Positions 23,943 through 32,710 of a stretch of DNA of 64,000 bases are shown piece by piece. A program made the translations under genes and the position numbers. The stretch is from positions 6,820,001-6,884,000 of the forward strand of contig NZ_CP049143.1 in NCBI RefSeq assembly GCF_011044495.1. The letters are read 5' to 3'. The stretch is from Roseimicrobium sp. ORNL1 (lineage in GTDB: Bacteria > Verrucomicrobiota > Verrucomicrobiia > Verrucomicrobiales > Verrucomicrobiaceae). Numbering within the stretch: the stretch's first letter is position 1; each line of letters opens with the position of its first letter. The notes under the pieces are model-generated. The model saw only the letters and a list, made by a program, of their open reading frames with translations, was not told the origin of the DNA and did not search any database.

Positions 23943-25424
23943 ATGCCGCCTTTTCGCGCACTCCTCTTTCTTCTCAGCTATACCGCCTGCGTTGCCGGTC
24001 CCATCCCCCCGCAGGCGGGAGCCCCGCCCTCCCCTTCCGACTCCGTGGGACGGAGCATCCACGTCGATCCCGCAAAGGGCGACGATGCCCACGATGGCGT
24101 AGCCGGTCCAATCCGGACGATTGCGCGAGGCATCAGACTTGCGCAGCCAGGCGATACGATTCATCTGGCCGCCGCCACGTATTACGAGAGCGCGGATCTC
24201 ACAGGAAAACACGGCGAACCCGGTCGCCCCATCACACTCGATGGCCACGGCGCCATACTGGAGGGCTCAGATCCGGTGCGGCTGGCAGAATGGGAATCCC
24301 TGGGACAGGGGCTTTATCGAAAGGTGAAACTGATCCCTCATATGAATGACGCGATATTGATGCGCTGGTTTTTCCTATGGGAAAATAAGATGAACAGGAT
24401 GAATAGATGCTCGAAAGGCCCGAGCGCACCCCTGAAGAAACCCGTAGAACTACAACCGGGCGAGTGGACTTATGTGAAGGAAGAGGACGCCTTTTATCTG
24501 AAAATTCCATCGGATAAATCTTCAGATAGCGTCGATATCCGCTATCCGGTGCGCAGTAGCGGTGTCGCATTTTCGCGCGAGGGTTCGCATCTAGTAGTAC
24601 GAAATTTGATTGCGACTCATGTGCATAACGACGGTTTCAATATTCATGGAGCCCAGCGTGAGCTCATTTTTGAAAACATCGCCGCTATCGAATGCGGAGA
24701 TGACGGCTTCAGCGCCCATGAAGATGGCGACTGCCATATCGATGGATTCGTGAGCATCGGAAACTCCACTGGCCTATGCGACACGGGCACCAGCCGCACC
24801 TACTACAAAAACGTCTACATGAAGGACTGTGTGGGCTACGACCTGTTCTTCATCGGACTGGAGCACTCACTGGAGAATGCCCTCATTGAGAGCAGTGCGG
24901 CGCGCACCTTTCATCTCGATGGATTCCGCCTCACGAATGGCCAGACTTGCAGGCTGCGCATGCGCAATGTCTCCATCCAGCGTGTGGGCGGCGGCCCGAA
25001 TGAAGTCCGCGTCGGTCGCAGTGGCGTGCTGGAGGCGGAACGATGCACCATTTCCAATCTGAACATCCAGGTGACTCCGGGTGGCAATGCCTCGATCCGG
25101 AAGTCACTCGTGACCGGCGATCCCAAACCGGAAGTGATCCTCTGGACGAACTCCCTGTGGCTCGGCGAGGAAAATGTCTACGATGTCGCCTCCTGGAGAG
25201 TGGGGCAGCAGGTGTTCACGGCGGGGAAGTTGGAAGATTTCCGCAGACTGATGGGCGGAGACGCGGGCTCCCGTATGCTGACTCCAGAGGGGGCCGGAAC
25301 GGAGGCCGCGGCAGCCAACGCCAGCGCCCCACCCACCCTGGACTCCGTGGGAGCGGATCTCCCGTCCCTCCAACCGCTGCGGGAAAGGGCCCTGAAACCG
25401 CCCTCGACCGTCGGTTCGCCATGA
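23943..25424 (+). CDS. Secreted right-handed parallel beta-helix protein
   Basis: 493 residues from the ATG at 23943. Signal peptide (MPPFRALLFLLSYTACVAG), then the beta-helix entry motif SIHVDPAKGDDAHDGVAGPIRTIARGI...PGDTIHLAAATYYE, typical of DUF1565/pectate-lyase-like proteins. Coils continue with LVVRNLIATHVHNDGFNIHG, IAAIECGDDGFSAHE, and RLRMRNVSIQRVGGG. The DGF repeats resemble polysaccharide-lyase folds, but no catalytic set for pectate lyase was identified. C-terminal 60 residues are Ala/Pro-rich. Probably binds or cleaves a polysaccharide. Confidence 0.75.
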   Translation: MPPFRALLFLLSYTACVAGPIPPQAGAPPSPSDSVGRSIHVDPAKGDDAHDGVAGPIRTIARGIRLAQPGDTIHLAAATYYESADLTGKHGEPGRPITLDGHGAILEGSDPVRLAEWESLGQGLYRKVKLIPHMNDAILMRWFFLWENKMNRMNRCSKGPSAPLKKPVELQPGEWTYVKEEDAFYLKIPSDKSSDSVDIRYPVRSSGVAFSREGSHLVVRNLIATHVHNDGFNIHGAQRELIFENIAAIECGDDGFSAHEDGDCHIDGFVSIGNSTGLCDTGTSRTYYKNVYMKDCVGYDLFFIGLEHSLENALIESSAARTFHLDGFRLTNGQTCRLRMRNVSIQRVGGGPNEVRVGRSGVLEAERCTISNLNIQVTPGGNASIRKSLVTGDPKPEVILWTNSLWLGEENVYDVASWRVGQQVFTAGKLEDFRRLMGGDAGSRMLTPEGAGTEAAAANASAPPTLDSVGADLPSLQPLRERALKPPSTVGSP

Positions 25425-25479
25425 GATTTGCTCAACTTCCTTGCCCGATGCAGTCACCTGTGCAAACCTGTTCCCCAGC

Positions 25480-26925
25480 ATGACGGGATGGATTGTAGCG
25501 GTGGTGCTTCTGCTGGCGGGCGCAGGGGTTTCTTTGCTGCTGTACAGAAGCCTTGCACGGGAACGGGAGGCGATGAAGCTCTTCAAGGAGGGTGACGCGC
25601 GTCGTGCGTCACGCCGTAAGCGCGTGTTCGATGTGCTTCAGGTCGTGGGGGATGCCATTCAGGGTGGCCAACCCGAAAGCACGCTGCACCGCTTGATTAC
25701 CCAAGGCGCGGCCAGCGTGGTGGAAGCGGAGGGCGCCGTACTTTATCTTCTGGACGAGAAGGCCGGGGTGCTCGTGCCACGCCATTGCACGCGCGACTGC
25801 CCGCCACTCATCGCGCTGCCTGAGCGCATTGTGAACCAGGCCAAGACGAATGCCGGCACGCTGCCCAGCTTCCTGCGGCTGCACAGCATCAAGCCCGGCG
25901 AAGGTGTGGTGGGCTCCGTCTTCAGCAACCTGAAGGAAGAGAACATCCCGGACCTGCGCCATCACCCCAAGTTCGAGGGGAAGGCGAATCCCTTTCAGCA
26001 GCACGTGGCGGCGCTCATGGCCCCGCTGAAGCACGGCGTGCGCGGACTGGGCGTTCTGGCGGCTGCCTCAGAGCGCACGAAGCCCTTTTCACCGCATGAG
26101 CTGGAGATGTTTGATGCACTGGCCGAGCAGTGCGGCTTCGCCCTCGGCAATGCCCAGGCCCACCAGGAAGCCGGAGCCAAGCGCAAACTGGAAAGCGAAC
26201 TGCGCAACGCGAGCGAGATCCAGCGCATCCTCCTGCCTGAAAAGGCGCCGGAAACCGCGGGCTGGGAAATGGCCGCGAGAAACGTCCCCGCGCGGTTGGT
26301 GAGCGGCGACTACTATGACTTTGTCCCGGTCGGCAGCACCCATCTGGGCGTGGCGATTGCGGACGTGTGCGGCAAGGGGATTCCCGCCGCGCTCATCACG
26401 GCCATGTGCCGCAGTGTCCTGCGCTCGAATGCCCGGGAAACGCTGAGTCCCGCCACCGTGCTGGCTGCAGTGAACCGTAATCTCTTCCCAGACATCCGGG
26501 AGGACATGTTCATCACCGTGTCGTACGCCGTGCTGGCGGAGGATGGCAGCAGCCTCACACTGGGCCGGGCCGGTCATACCCCGCCGCTCGTGTGGCGGCA
26601 GGAGTCCGGCAAGGTGGACGTCATTTCCGCCCCGGGCGTGGCCGTGGGCGTGGACAAGGGCAGCGTGTTTGAGCGCATCACCAAGGACGTGCCCATCCCC
26701 ATGGAGAGCGGAGACGTCCTGCTGCTCTACACCGACGGGGTCAACGAAGCGGTGGACCATAAGGAACTCGAATTCGGCGAGGAACGCATCAAGACCATCT
26801 TCGCGCTCGCGGCACCCAATGGGGCCCAGGCGGTGGTGGATGCCCTGTGTGATGCCGTGCGCAAGTTTATCGGCGGTGAACCGCAATCCGACGACATCAC
26901 ACTGGTGGTCGTGCGGAAGAAGTAA
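25480..26925 (+). CDS. Membrane-anchored GAF + PP2C (SpoIIE/RsbU-type) serine phosphatase
   Basis: 481 residues from the ATG at 25480; an upstream TTG frame is rejected. One N-terminal helix (MTGWIVAVVLLLAGAGVSLLLY), a GAF domain (about 45-215, EGAVLYLLDEKAG, GVVGSVFSNLKEENIPDLRHH, GVLAAASERT), a short linker helix (LESELRNASEIQRILLPEKAP) and a PP2C-like phosphatase domain (about 250-480, SGDYYDFVPV, GVAIADVCGKGIPAALITA, LGRAGHTPPLVW, LLLYTDGVNEA, DDITLVVVRKK). The Asp residues of SGDYYD, ADVCGKG and YTDGV are the metal-binding set. Members dephosphorylate anti-sigma-antagonist proteins or other regulators. The signal sensed by the GAF is unknown; no anti-sigma genes are adjacent. Confidence 0.92.
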   Translation: MTGWIVAVVLLLAGAGVSLLLYRSLAREREAMKLFKEGDARRASRRKRVFDVLQVVGDAIQGGQPESTLHRLITQGAASVVEAEGAVLYLLDEKAGVLVPRHCTRDCPPLIALPERIVNQAKTNAGTLPSFLRLHSIKPGEGVVGSVFSNLKEENIPDLRHHPKFEGKANPFQQHVAALMAPLKHGVRGLGVLAAASERTKPFSPHELEMFDALAEQCGFALGNAQAHQEAGAKRKLESELRNASEIQRILLPEKAPETAGWEMAARNVPARLVSGDYYDFVPVGSTHLGVAIADVCGKGIPAALITAMCRSVLRSNARETLSPATVLAAVNRNLFPDIREDMFITVSYAVLAEDGSSLTLGRAGHTPPLVWRQESGKVDVISAPGVAVGVDKGSVFERITKDVPIPMESGDVLLLYTDGVNEAVDHKELEFGEERIKTIFALAAPNGAQAVVDALCDAVRKFIGGEPQSDDITLVVVRKK

Positions 26926-27069
26926 GGTGGCGGGCGAGGGCGTACTCCGCCTGTCCCAAGAGGGGCTTTCATAGGGTCGCAGGCACCGCCATGGCGAACT
27001 TGCCACAGGCTCCCTTCCCATGCATAGTCCCTGCCCCTTTCCCCCACCCCTTTCCTACCCTTTTATCAA

Positions 27070-27618
27070 ATGAATCATAGTGTCGACGAAGCCGAAGCCG
27101 CCGCTCGCGCCGGAGAGCAGCCCCAAGAAGAACCCTTCGTGGAAGGCAGCCAGCAAGATCCCACGGCTGCACTGACGGCTGAAGTGGAGAAGTGGAAGGA
27201 CCTCGCTCTGCGCACGGCCGCCGAGCTGGACAATTTCCGCAAGCGCTCCGCCCGCGACATGCAGGAAGCCCGCTCCTACGCGAACGCCGACCTGCTGCGT
27301 GGCCTGCTGCCCGTGCTGGACACCTTTGAGATGGGCCTGGAAGCCGCCCGTATCGAGAGCGAGCAAAGTATTGTGTTCCAAGGCCTTAAGATGGTGCAAG
27401 GCATGTTCTCGAACCTACTCAAGGAATTCGGTGTGGACGAAGTGCCAGCCCAGGGCAAGCCTTTCGACCCGAACCTTCACGAAGCTCTCAGCCAGGAAGC
27501 CAGCGACACCGTGCCGGACGGCACCGTCATCCGCGTGCAGCGCCGTGGCTACAAGCTCAAGGACCGCCTACTCCGCCCCGCCAATGTGGTGGTTTCCAGC
27601 GGACCTGCAGGTGCGTAA
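27070..27618 (+). CDS. grpE: GrpE nucleotide exchange factor
   Basis: 182 residues. Cochaperone of DnaK: releases ADP. An acidic N-terminus (DEAEAAARAGEQPQEEPFVEG) leads to the long coiled-coil helix (VEKWKDLALRTAAELDNFRKRSARDMQEA) and the C-terminal beta domain, with DEVPAQGKPFDPNLHEALSQE and the terminal DRLLRPANVVVSS, which match the family signature. dnaJ follows 124 bp downstream; dnaK and hrcA are not in this window. No CIRCE inverted repeat was seen upstream. Confidence 0.96.
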   Translation: MNHSVDEAEAAARAGEQPQEEPFVEGSQQDPTAALTAEVEKWKDLALRTAAELDNFRKRSARDMQEARSYANADLLRGLLPVLDTFEMGLEAARIESEQSIVFQGLKMVQGMFSNLLKEFGVDEVPAQGKPFDPNLHEALSQEASDTVPDGTVIRVQRRGYKLKDRLLRPANVVVSSGPAGA

Positions 27619-27742
27619 TCCTGCTTTCCGGGAAGGAACCACGGGGATTGGCACAACTGGCGCGACGTTCCCGACCACGAGCCCCCACTTTCCCTCCTTC
27701 CTCCCATTTCCACATCTGCACTGATAGAAATCTCCCTCCCCC

Positions 27743-28903
27743 ATGGCCAACAAGCGTGATTACTACGAAGTCCTCGGCGTCGCCAAAGGCGCCTCGCAGG
27801 ACGAGATCAAGAAGGCCTATCGCAAGCTCGCGGTCCAGTTCCACCCGGACAAGAACCCCGGCGACCACACGGCCGAGGAGAAGTTCAAGGAAGTGGGCGA
27901 GGCCTACGATGTACTGAGCGATGAGCAGAAGCGCGCGGCCTACGATCGCTACGGGCATGCGGCCTTCGCCGGAGGCTCACCCGGGGCGGGTGGCGGCTTC
28001 CGTGGTGGATTCCATGATCCCATGGACATCTTCCGTGAGGTGTTCGGCGGCGGCGGCGGTGGTGGAGATATCTTTGACATGTTCTTCGGAGGTGGCGGCG
28101 GCGGCCGTCGCCGTGGTGCTGGAGGCGCACAGCGCGGCAGCGACCTGCGCTACGGTCTGGAGATCAGTCTCGAGGAAGCAGCCAAGGGTGTGGAGAAGGA
28201 ACTCGAATTCGAGCGCCTCATCTCCTGCAAGACCTGCAGTGGCTCCGGCTCCAAGAGCGGCAGCGGCACGAAGCAGTGCCGCACCTGCGGTGGCGTCGGC
28301 CAGGTGATCCGCTCCGGCGGCATCTTCCAGATCCAGCAGACCTGCCCGGAATGCCAGGGCTCAGGACAGACCATTTCCGATCCGTGCCGCGACTGCGGTG
28401 GCGTTGGTCGCGCAAAGGACAAGACTCGTATCCGGTTGAAGATTCCCGCGGGTATTGAGGACGGCTCTCGTCTGCGCTCTAGTGGCAATGGCGATGCGGG
28501 TACCAAGGGTGGCCCGAGTGGCGACCTGTATGTGGTGATCAGCATCAAGGCGCATGACCTTTTCGAGCGTGACGGTTTCGACCTGCACTGCGAAGTGCCG
28601 GTGGGTTATCCCACGGCGGCTCTCGGTGGCGAGGTCACGGTGCCAACGCTGGATGGCAAAGCCACGGTGAAGGTTCCGGCCGGCACGCAGACGGGCGCCA
28701 CCTTCCGCTTGCGCGGCCAGGGCATGAAGCGGCTGGATGCAGATCGTCGTGGTGACCTCTATGTGCATGTGCAGGTCGCCGTGCCCACCAAACTGAATGC
28801 CGAGCAGCGGGAAAAGCTCCAGGAGTTTGCCAAGGCCCTCGGGGAGCATCACTCGCCCATGCAGGAGTCATTCTTTGAGCGGGCGAAGAAGTTCTTCTTC
28901 TAG
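27743..28903 (+). CDS. dnaJ: Chaperone DnaJ
   Basis: 386 residues, full type I DnaJ. J domain (1-70) with the HPD motif (QFHPDKNPG) that triggers DnaK ATP hydrolysis, a Gly/Phe-rich segment (about 75-125) with long poly-glycine runs, then the zinc-finger region with four CxxCxGxG repeats ([32 protein letters not shown]), and the substrate-binding C-terminal domains ([39 protein letters not shown]). The last residues [10 protein letters not shown] are typical. It pairs with grpE in a probable operon. Confidence 0.97.
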   Translation: MANKRDYYEVLGVAKGASQDEIKKAYRKLAVQFHPDKNPGDHTAEEKFKEVGEAYDVLSDEQKRAAYDRYGHAAFAGGSPGAGGGFRGGFHDPMDIFREVFGGGGGGGDIFDMFFGGGGGGRRRGAGGAQRGSDLRYGLEISLEEAAKGVEKELEFERLISCKTCSGSGSKSGSGTKQCRTCGGVGQVIRSGGIFQIQQTCPECQGSGQTISDPCRDCGGVGRAKDKTRIRLKIPAGIEDGSRLRSSGNGDAGTKGGPSGDLYVVISIKAHDLFERDGFDLHCEVPVGYPTAALGGEVTVPTLDGKATVKVPAGTQTGATFRLRGQGMKRLDADRRGDLYVHVQVAVPTKLNAEQREKLQEFAKALGEHHSPMQESFFERAKKFFF

Positions 28904-28951
28904 CACCTGAGTCCACGTCCATCCGAGGTTGCCGGTCGAATTCCCACTTCC

Positions 28952-29461
28952 ATGAAATCCACCGGCATCCTGTTCCTGCTCATCTGGTGCCTGCTGGCTG
29001 TGAGCTGCACCAGCAAGGACAAGCGTGAGGCGAGCAACCTGGCCAGGCGTGCCACGGAGATGTCCGCGGCACTCACCACGGCAGGCAAGCCCTTTGCAGA
29101 TGAGATCAACAAATGGCTCGCCGGTGAGAAGGCGGATATCCCCGCGATGAAAAAGGCCCTGGAAGCCATCGAGCCGCTGCCCGGCAAGTTTCACGAGGAA
29201 TTCCAGCTGATGCCATATTCCAAGGAGCAATACGCCGTGACGGCCTACCGCACCTCCGTTCTGGACTATCTGGAGAGCCAGCAAAAACTTGCCGCCATGC
29301 TGAAAGCCGTCGCCGAGAAGGCCTCGCTATCCAATCCTGCGGATGAGCCCACACGCAAGCAGGTGTCGGAGCAGTTCCGCGGTTTTGAAGGCGCCCAGCA
29401 AAAGACCCTCAATGACATCAGGATTAAAGCAGAGAGGCTTCAGTCCTACCTGCAGGAATAA
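28952..29461 (+). CDS. Lipoprotein, helical, unknown function
   Basis: 169 residues. Signal peptide with lipobox LLAVSC (Cys19) and Thr-Ser-Lys-Asp following, so a periplasmic lipoprotein; the +2 residue is Thr, not Asp, consistent with outer-membrane sorting by E. coli rules (which may not apply here). The rest is helical with charged heptad-like runs (EASNLARRATEMSAALTTAG, AYRTSVLDYLESQQKLAAML, FEGAQQKTLNDIRIKAERLQ). No domain recognised. It follows dnaJ by 48 bp. Confidence 0.6.
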   Translation: MKSTGILFLLIWCLLAVSCTSKDKREASNLARRATEMSAALTTAGKPFADEINKWLAGEKADIPAMKKALEAIEPLPGKFHEEFQLMPYSKEQYAVTAYRTSVLDYLESQQKLAAMLKAVAEKASLSNPADEPTRKQVSEQFRGFEGAQQKTLNDIRIKAERLQSYLQE

Positions 29462-29541
29462 GCATAAAAATCCTCGCCAAGTCTGTCTTCCGTCTCTCTC
29501 CCTTCTTCGCGCGCACCGTTTCGTTTCCTCGCTCAGCTCAC

Positions 29542-30282
29542 ATGCCGGCTTCTTCCGCTTTCCTTCAAAACTGGCTCGAACCCATCTTCGGACATTGGCT
29601 CTACGTTGACTCCATGCTGTGGACGGTGGTGGGCTTTCTCGGAGCCGCCATCTTCGGGAGCCGTTTCCTGCTTCAGTGGCTGCAGAGTGAGAAGGAGAAG
29701 AAGCTGGTGGTGCCGTGGTACTTCTGGCATCTGAGCTTCTGGGGCAGTGTGCTGAACCTGCTCTACTTCCTGCACCTCGACAAAGCACCACTCATCCTGG
29801 GCAATTGCTTCCTGCCGTTCCTCTATGGCCGCAACATTCTCTTCCTGCGACGCGAAGGAACAAAGGGTGGCGGAAGAAAAGTGTTCGCCGCCGTGGCGGT
29901 GCTGGTGCTCGCGGGTTTTGGGTGGTCGATGTTTTTTGACAAGGACGGTGACACAGGTCCAGGAGGCTCGCCCGAACACCGGAGCAAGGCACTCCTGAAA
30001 CAGACCGCAGCCGCGCTGAAAGGCTACCACGGTGAGCAGGGCCACTTCCCCAGCGGCGATGCCAAGGCGATCCTGGAAACACTGAAGAAAGAAGGTTTCC
30101 CAGTGAATGCCGCGAACCTTCCCGATACGACCGATGTCTCGCTCGACGGATGGAAACAGCCCATTCAAATCCTCACCTCTGGAAATTCCTTCATCGTACG
30201 GTCTTCGGGTAAGAATGGCATCTTCGAGGACTCACTCAGCGAAACGCGTGACGACATTCTCATTCAGGGCAGCGTACCGTGA
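29542..30282 (+). CDS. LpxB-N-type (LAB_N) membrane domain fused to pseudopilin-like C-terminal domain
   Basis: 246 residues. The first 105 resemble the membrane-embedded LAB_N domain found at the N-terminus of some LpxB-like and glycosyltransferase-associated proteins: WTVVGFLGAAIFGSRFLLQWLQSEKEKKLVVPWYFWHLSFWGS, ending in a fourth helix and FLYGRNILFLRRE. A fifth helix (KVFAAVAVLVLAGFGWSMFFD, about 113-133) is followed by a periplasmic module (about 140-246) with LKQTAAALKGYHGEQGHFPSG, LDGWKQPIQILTSGNSFIVRSSGKNGIFEDSLSETRDDI, whose order matches the type II secretion GspG C-terminal domain. The pairing is unusual; function unknown. Named catalytic residues of LpxB are absent. Confidence 0.7.
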   Translation: MPASSAFLQNWLEPIFGHWLYVDSMLWTVVGFLGAAIFGSRFLLQWLQSEKEKKLVVPWYFWHLSFWGSVLNLLYFLHLDKAPLILGNCFLPFLYGRNILFLRREGTKGGGRKVFAAVAVLVLAGFGWSMFFDKDGDTGPGGSPEHRSKALLKQTAAALKGYHGEQGHFPSGDAKAILETLKKEGFPVNAANLPDTTDVSLDGWKQPIQILTSGNSFIVRSSGKNGIFEDSLSETRDDILIQGSVP

Positions 30283-30374
30283 GTGTGAATTCAGTTGAGT
30301 TCGATTGAGCTGAGTTGAACAGGACGGAGTTCACCTGATTTGAAGTCAGCGCTCTCCCGCAGTATGGAAGGCGC

Positions 30375-30521
30375 ATGAAAATCATCGTCTTCACCTCGCC
30401 AGCCATCACCGCGCAGGTCAATGAATGGCTGGAGGCGCATCCGGACATTGACGTGATCAGCATGGCCCAGTCCGAGTATGACGGGACGATGCACCTGACC
30501 CTGCTCTACCGGCAGAAGTAA
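30375..30521 (+). CDS. 48-residue hypothetical protein
   Basis: A short frame with GGAAGG six bases before the ATG and strongly coding-like codon usage: MKIIVFTSPAITAQVNEWLEAHPDIDVISMAQSEYDG... ending LTLLYRQK. It has a beta-alpha-beta layout (KIIVFTSP, then VNEWLEAHPDIDVISM, then MHLTLLY) like a half ferredoxin fold. No family recognised. It sits alone between the LAB_N fusion and the anchor-I protein. Confidence 0.5.
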   Translation: MKIIVFTSPAITAQVNEWLEAHPDIDVISMAQSEYDGTMHLTLLYRQK

Positions 30522-30705
30522 AATGCGATAGCGGCGAGTGGGTGGTGAAGGTGCTGGCATGTGATGATTTTCCCGGACGAGCGTGAGTGAGGCATCGCGG
30601 TAAAGCTTCATGCAATTTGCTTCACAGAATCGTCACGGTTGGTCAGTTGTCTGCAATTGCGAGCGTCGGTAGCGGTGCGGTTCAACTCGCTACCAACGTC
30701 ACGCT

Positions 30706-32376
30706 ATGATCGAACCCCGATTCCCTACCTTGTCCTTTCTGGGATGCGCCGCGATGGCCGTCCTCGCTCCGCTGAGCGTCTCCGCCAAGTCCCCGCACTC
30801 CATCTCGATGACTCCGATCTCGAGCGTGGCTGCGGGATCCTTCCTCACCAGCGCTGCTGAAATCGTGGCTCACGATCCGGCTACGCAGCGCATCTTCGTC
30901 GTGAATGCGCAGGCTGCGCGAGTCGATGTCTACAGCATCGCCAACCCTGCCCAGCCTATCGTGGTGGGTTCGATTGACGCGTCTGCGTTTGGCGGCGTCG
31001 CGAACAGCGTGGCCGTGCATGATGGCGCGGTGGCCGTGGCCGTGGAATCCACGGTGAAGACGAACCCCGGCAAAGTCGTGTTCTTCAACACGAACCTCGA
31101 GTTCCTCGCGCAAGTGACCGTGGGCTCACTGCCCGACATGCTGACTTTCACTCCGAACGGCCGTTACGTGCTCACCGCTGACGAAGGTGAACCCAGCGAC
31201 GACTACACTGTGGACCCCGAAGGCACTGTGAGCATCATCGATGTCTCCAAGGGTGTGGCCTCCGTGACTCAAGCTGATGTGCGCACGGCGAACTTCCGTG
31301 CGTACAACTCGAAAACCCGTGCGGAACTCTTCAACGGTACCGGCACCGGACCCAAGCCTGCGATTCGCGTCTTTGGCCCCAACGCCACCGTGGCGCAGGA
31401 CCTCGAGCCTGAGTACATCACCGTGTCCCAAGACTCCAAGACGGCCTGGGTGACGCTGCAGGAAGGCAACGCGATTGGCATCATCGACATCGACTCCGCC
31501 ACTGTGAAGGACCTGGTGGGTCTCGGTACGAAGGATCACTCCCTTGCCTCAAACGGCTTCGGCTCCAGCAACGCGCTGGATGCGAGCGACCGCGACGGCA
31601 TTCCCGTGGCAAACAACGGCCGCATCAACATCCAGAACTGGCCCGTGAAAGGTCTGTACCTTCCGGATGGCATCGATTGCTACAAGGTCGGCAACCAGAC
31701 CTACCTCGTGCTGGCCAATGAAGGCGACAGCCGCGAGTGGTCCGGCTATGCGGAAGAAACCCGCGTGGGCAGCATGGCGCTTGATCCGACGGCCTTCCCC
31801 CCAGCGGTGGCGACCGAGCTGAAGAAGAACAACAACCTCGGTCGTCTGAAGGCGACCAAGGCCCAAGGCGACACGAACGGCAACAATGTCTACAAGGAAA
31901 TCTACACCTTCGGCGCTCGTTCCTTCTCCATCCGTGATGCGCAGGGCAATCTCGTGTGGGACAGCGGCGATCAGTTCGAGCAGATCCTCGCGCAGATCCT
32001 TCCGGACTTCTTCAACTCCAACCACGAGATCAACAAGTTCGACGACCGCAGCGACGACAAGGGACCGGAAGCCGAGAGCGTGACCGTGGGCAAGGCCTTC
32101 GGACGTACCTATGCCTTTGTGGCCCTTGAGCGCATCAGCGGAGTGATGATCTTCGACATCACCGACCCGACGGCTCCTGAGTTCGTGCAGTACGCGGACA
32201 ACCGCGACTTCACCAAGGCCACCAACACCGCGGCCGCCGGCGACCTCGGTCCTGAAGGTCTGTTCTTCGTCTCCGAAGAAAACAGCCCAAACGGCAAGCC
32301 TCTCCTCCTCGTGGCCAACGAAGTGAGCGGCACCACGACGGTGTATGAGATCAGCAAGGTGAAGGGCAAGAAGTAA
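30706..32376 (+). CDS. Choice-of-anchor I family secreted beta-propeller protein
   Basis: 556 residues. Signal peptide (1-28) then repeated blade-like segments: AEIVAHDPATQRIFVVNAQAARVDVYSI, SVAVHDGAVAVAVES, FTPNGRYVLTADEGEPSDDYTVDPEGTVSIIDVS, YLPDGIDCYKVGNQTYLVLANEGDSREW, and GRTYAFVALERISGVMIFDIT. The ADEGEPS and NEGD(S/A)R motifs and the EAESV region are characteristic of the choice-of-anchor I family, often found with secreted phosphatases or esterases. No C-terminal anchor was seen here. Opposite the alkaline phosphatase locus; together they may be phosphate-scavenging functions. Confidence 0.8.
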   Translation: MIEPRFPTLSFLGCAAMAVLAPLSVSAKSPHSISMTPISSVAAGSFLTSAAEIVAHDPATQRIFVVNAQAARVDVYSIANPAQPIVVGSIDASAFGGVANSVAVHDGAVAVAVESTVKTNPGKVVFFNTNLEFLAQVTVGSLPDMLTFTPNGRYVLTADEGEPSDDYTVDPEGTVSIIDVSKGVASVTQADVRTANFRAYNSKTRAELFNGTGTGPKPAIRVFGPNATVAQDLEPEYITVSQDSKTAWVTLQEGNAIGIIDIDSATVKDLVGLGTKDHSLASNGFGSSNALDASDRDGIPVANNGRINIQNWPVKGLYLPDGIDCYKVGNQTYLVLANEGDSREWSGYAEETRVGSMALDPTAFPPAVATELKKNNNLGRLKATKAQGDTNGNNVYKEIYTFGARSFSIRDAQGNLVWDSGDQFEQILAQILPDFFNSNHEINKFDDRSDDKGPEAESVTVGKAFGRTYAFVALERISGVMIFDITDPTAPEFVQYADNRDFTKATNTAAAGDLGPEGLFFVSEENSPNGKPLLLVANEVSGTTTVYEISKVKGKK

Positions 32377-32428
32377 GCAGTCGGCGCCTTTCTTCTGAAG
32401 AACTGACGAAAGTGAAATTCATCAAAAT

Positions 32429-32468
32429 GCGGCAGGCATGCGAAAGCGGCCTGCCGCGTCTCTTTTGG
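32429..32468 (+). terminator. Probable intrinsic terminator of the anchor-I gene
   Basis: GCGGCAGGC (32429-32437) pairs with GCCTGCCGC (32449-32457) around an 11-base loop; the tail (GTCTCTTTTG) is only moderately U-rich. Confidence 0.6.
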
Positions 32469-32540
32469 GTTTGCGCCAGCCTTACCTCTGGGGAAGAAAC
32501 TAGGCTGAGGGTGATGGGTGTTGCCACGTGCATTGGATTC

Positions 32541-32650
32541 AACACAGAGACACAGAGACGCAGAGGAACTACGGAGACTGAAGGAAGTCAGCGAGCTCTC
32601 TCAAGGATCGGGGACACTCTTGTCCTTTCGGAAGGGAACGTGGACGTTCC
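32541..32650. repeat. CACAGAG repeat and two REP-type hairpins
   Basis: ACACAGAGACACAGAGACG (from 32542) is a direct CACAGAGA repeat. Downstream are GGACACTCTTGTCC (32612-32625), identical to the hairpin core in the REPIN-like unit near 17.5 kb, and GGAACGTGGACGTTCC (32635-32650). Confidence 0.55.
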
Positions 32651-32710
32651 GGCTACCACTTTCTCAGTGCGCAGCCCCACCAGAGTACCGTCACTCTCAC
32701 AGCACAACTT

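Larger units (their letters stand above)
32377..32710. other. Intergenic interval with a terminator and repeat sequences
   Basis: Between the convergent ends of the anchor-I gene and the 269-residue protein. It holds a 9-bp GC stem (32429-32437 with 32449-32457) followed by CTCTTTT, probably the terminator of the anchor-I gene; a CACAGAGA-type simple repeat (32541-32565); and two short hairpins (32612-32650). No coding region is evident. Confidence 0.6.

Noticed and set aside
27619-27742. Possible additional gene between grpE and dnaJ
   Set aside because: Only a short Pro/Ser/Thr-rich antisense-like frame; interval is probably a leader or spacer.
30283-30374. GAGTT/TTGA micro-repeat between two genes
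   Set aside because: Short irregular low-complexity sequence without clear symmetry or role; not a CRISPR or satellite.
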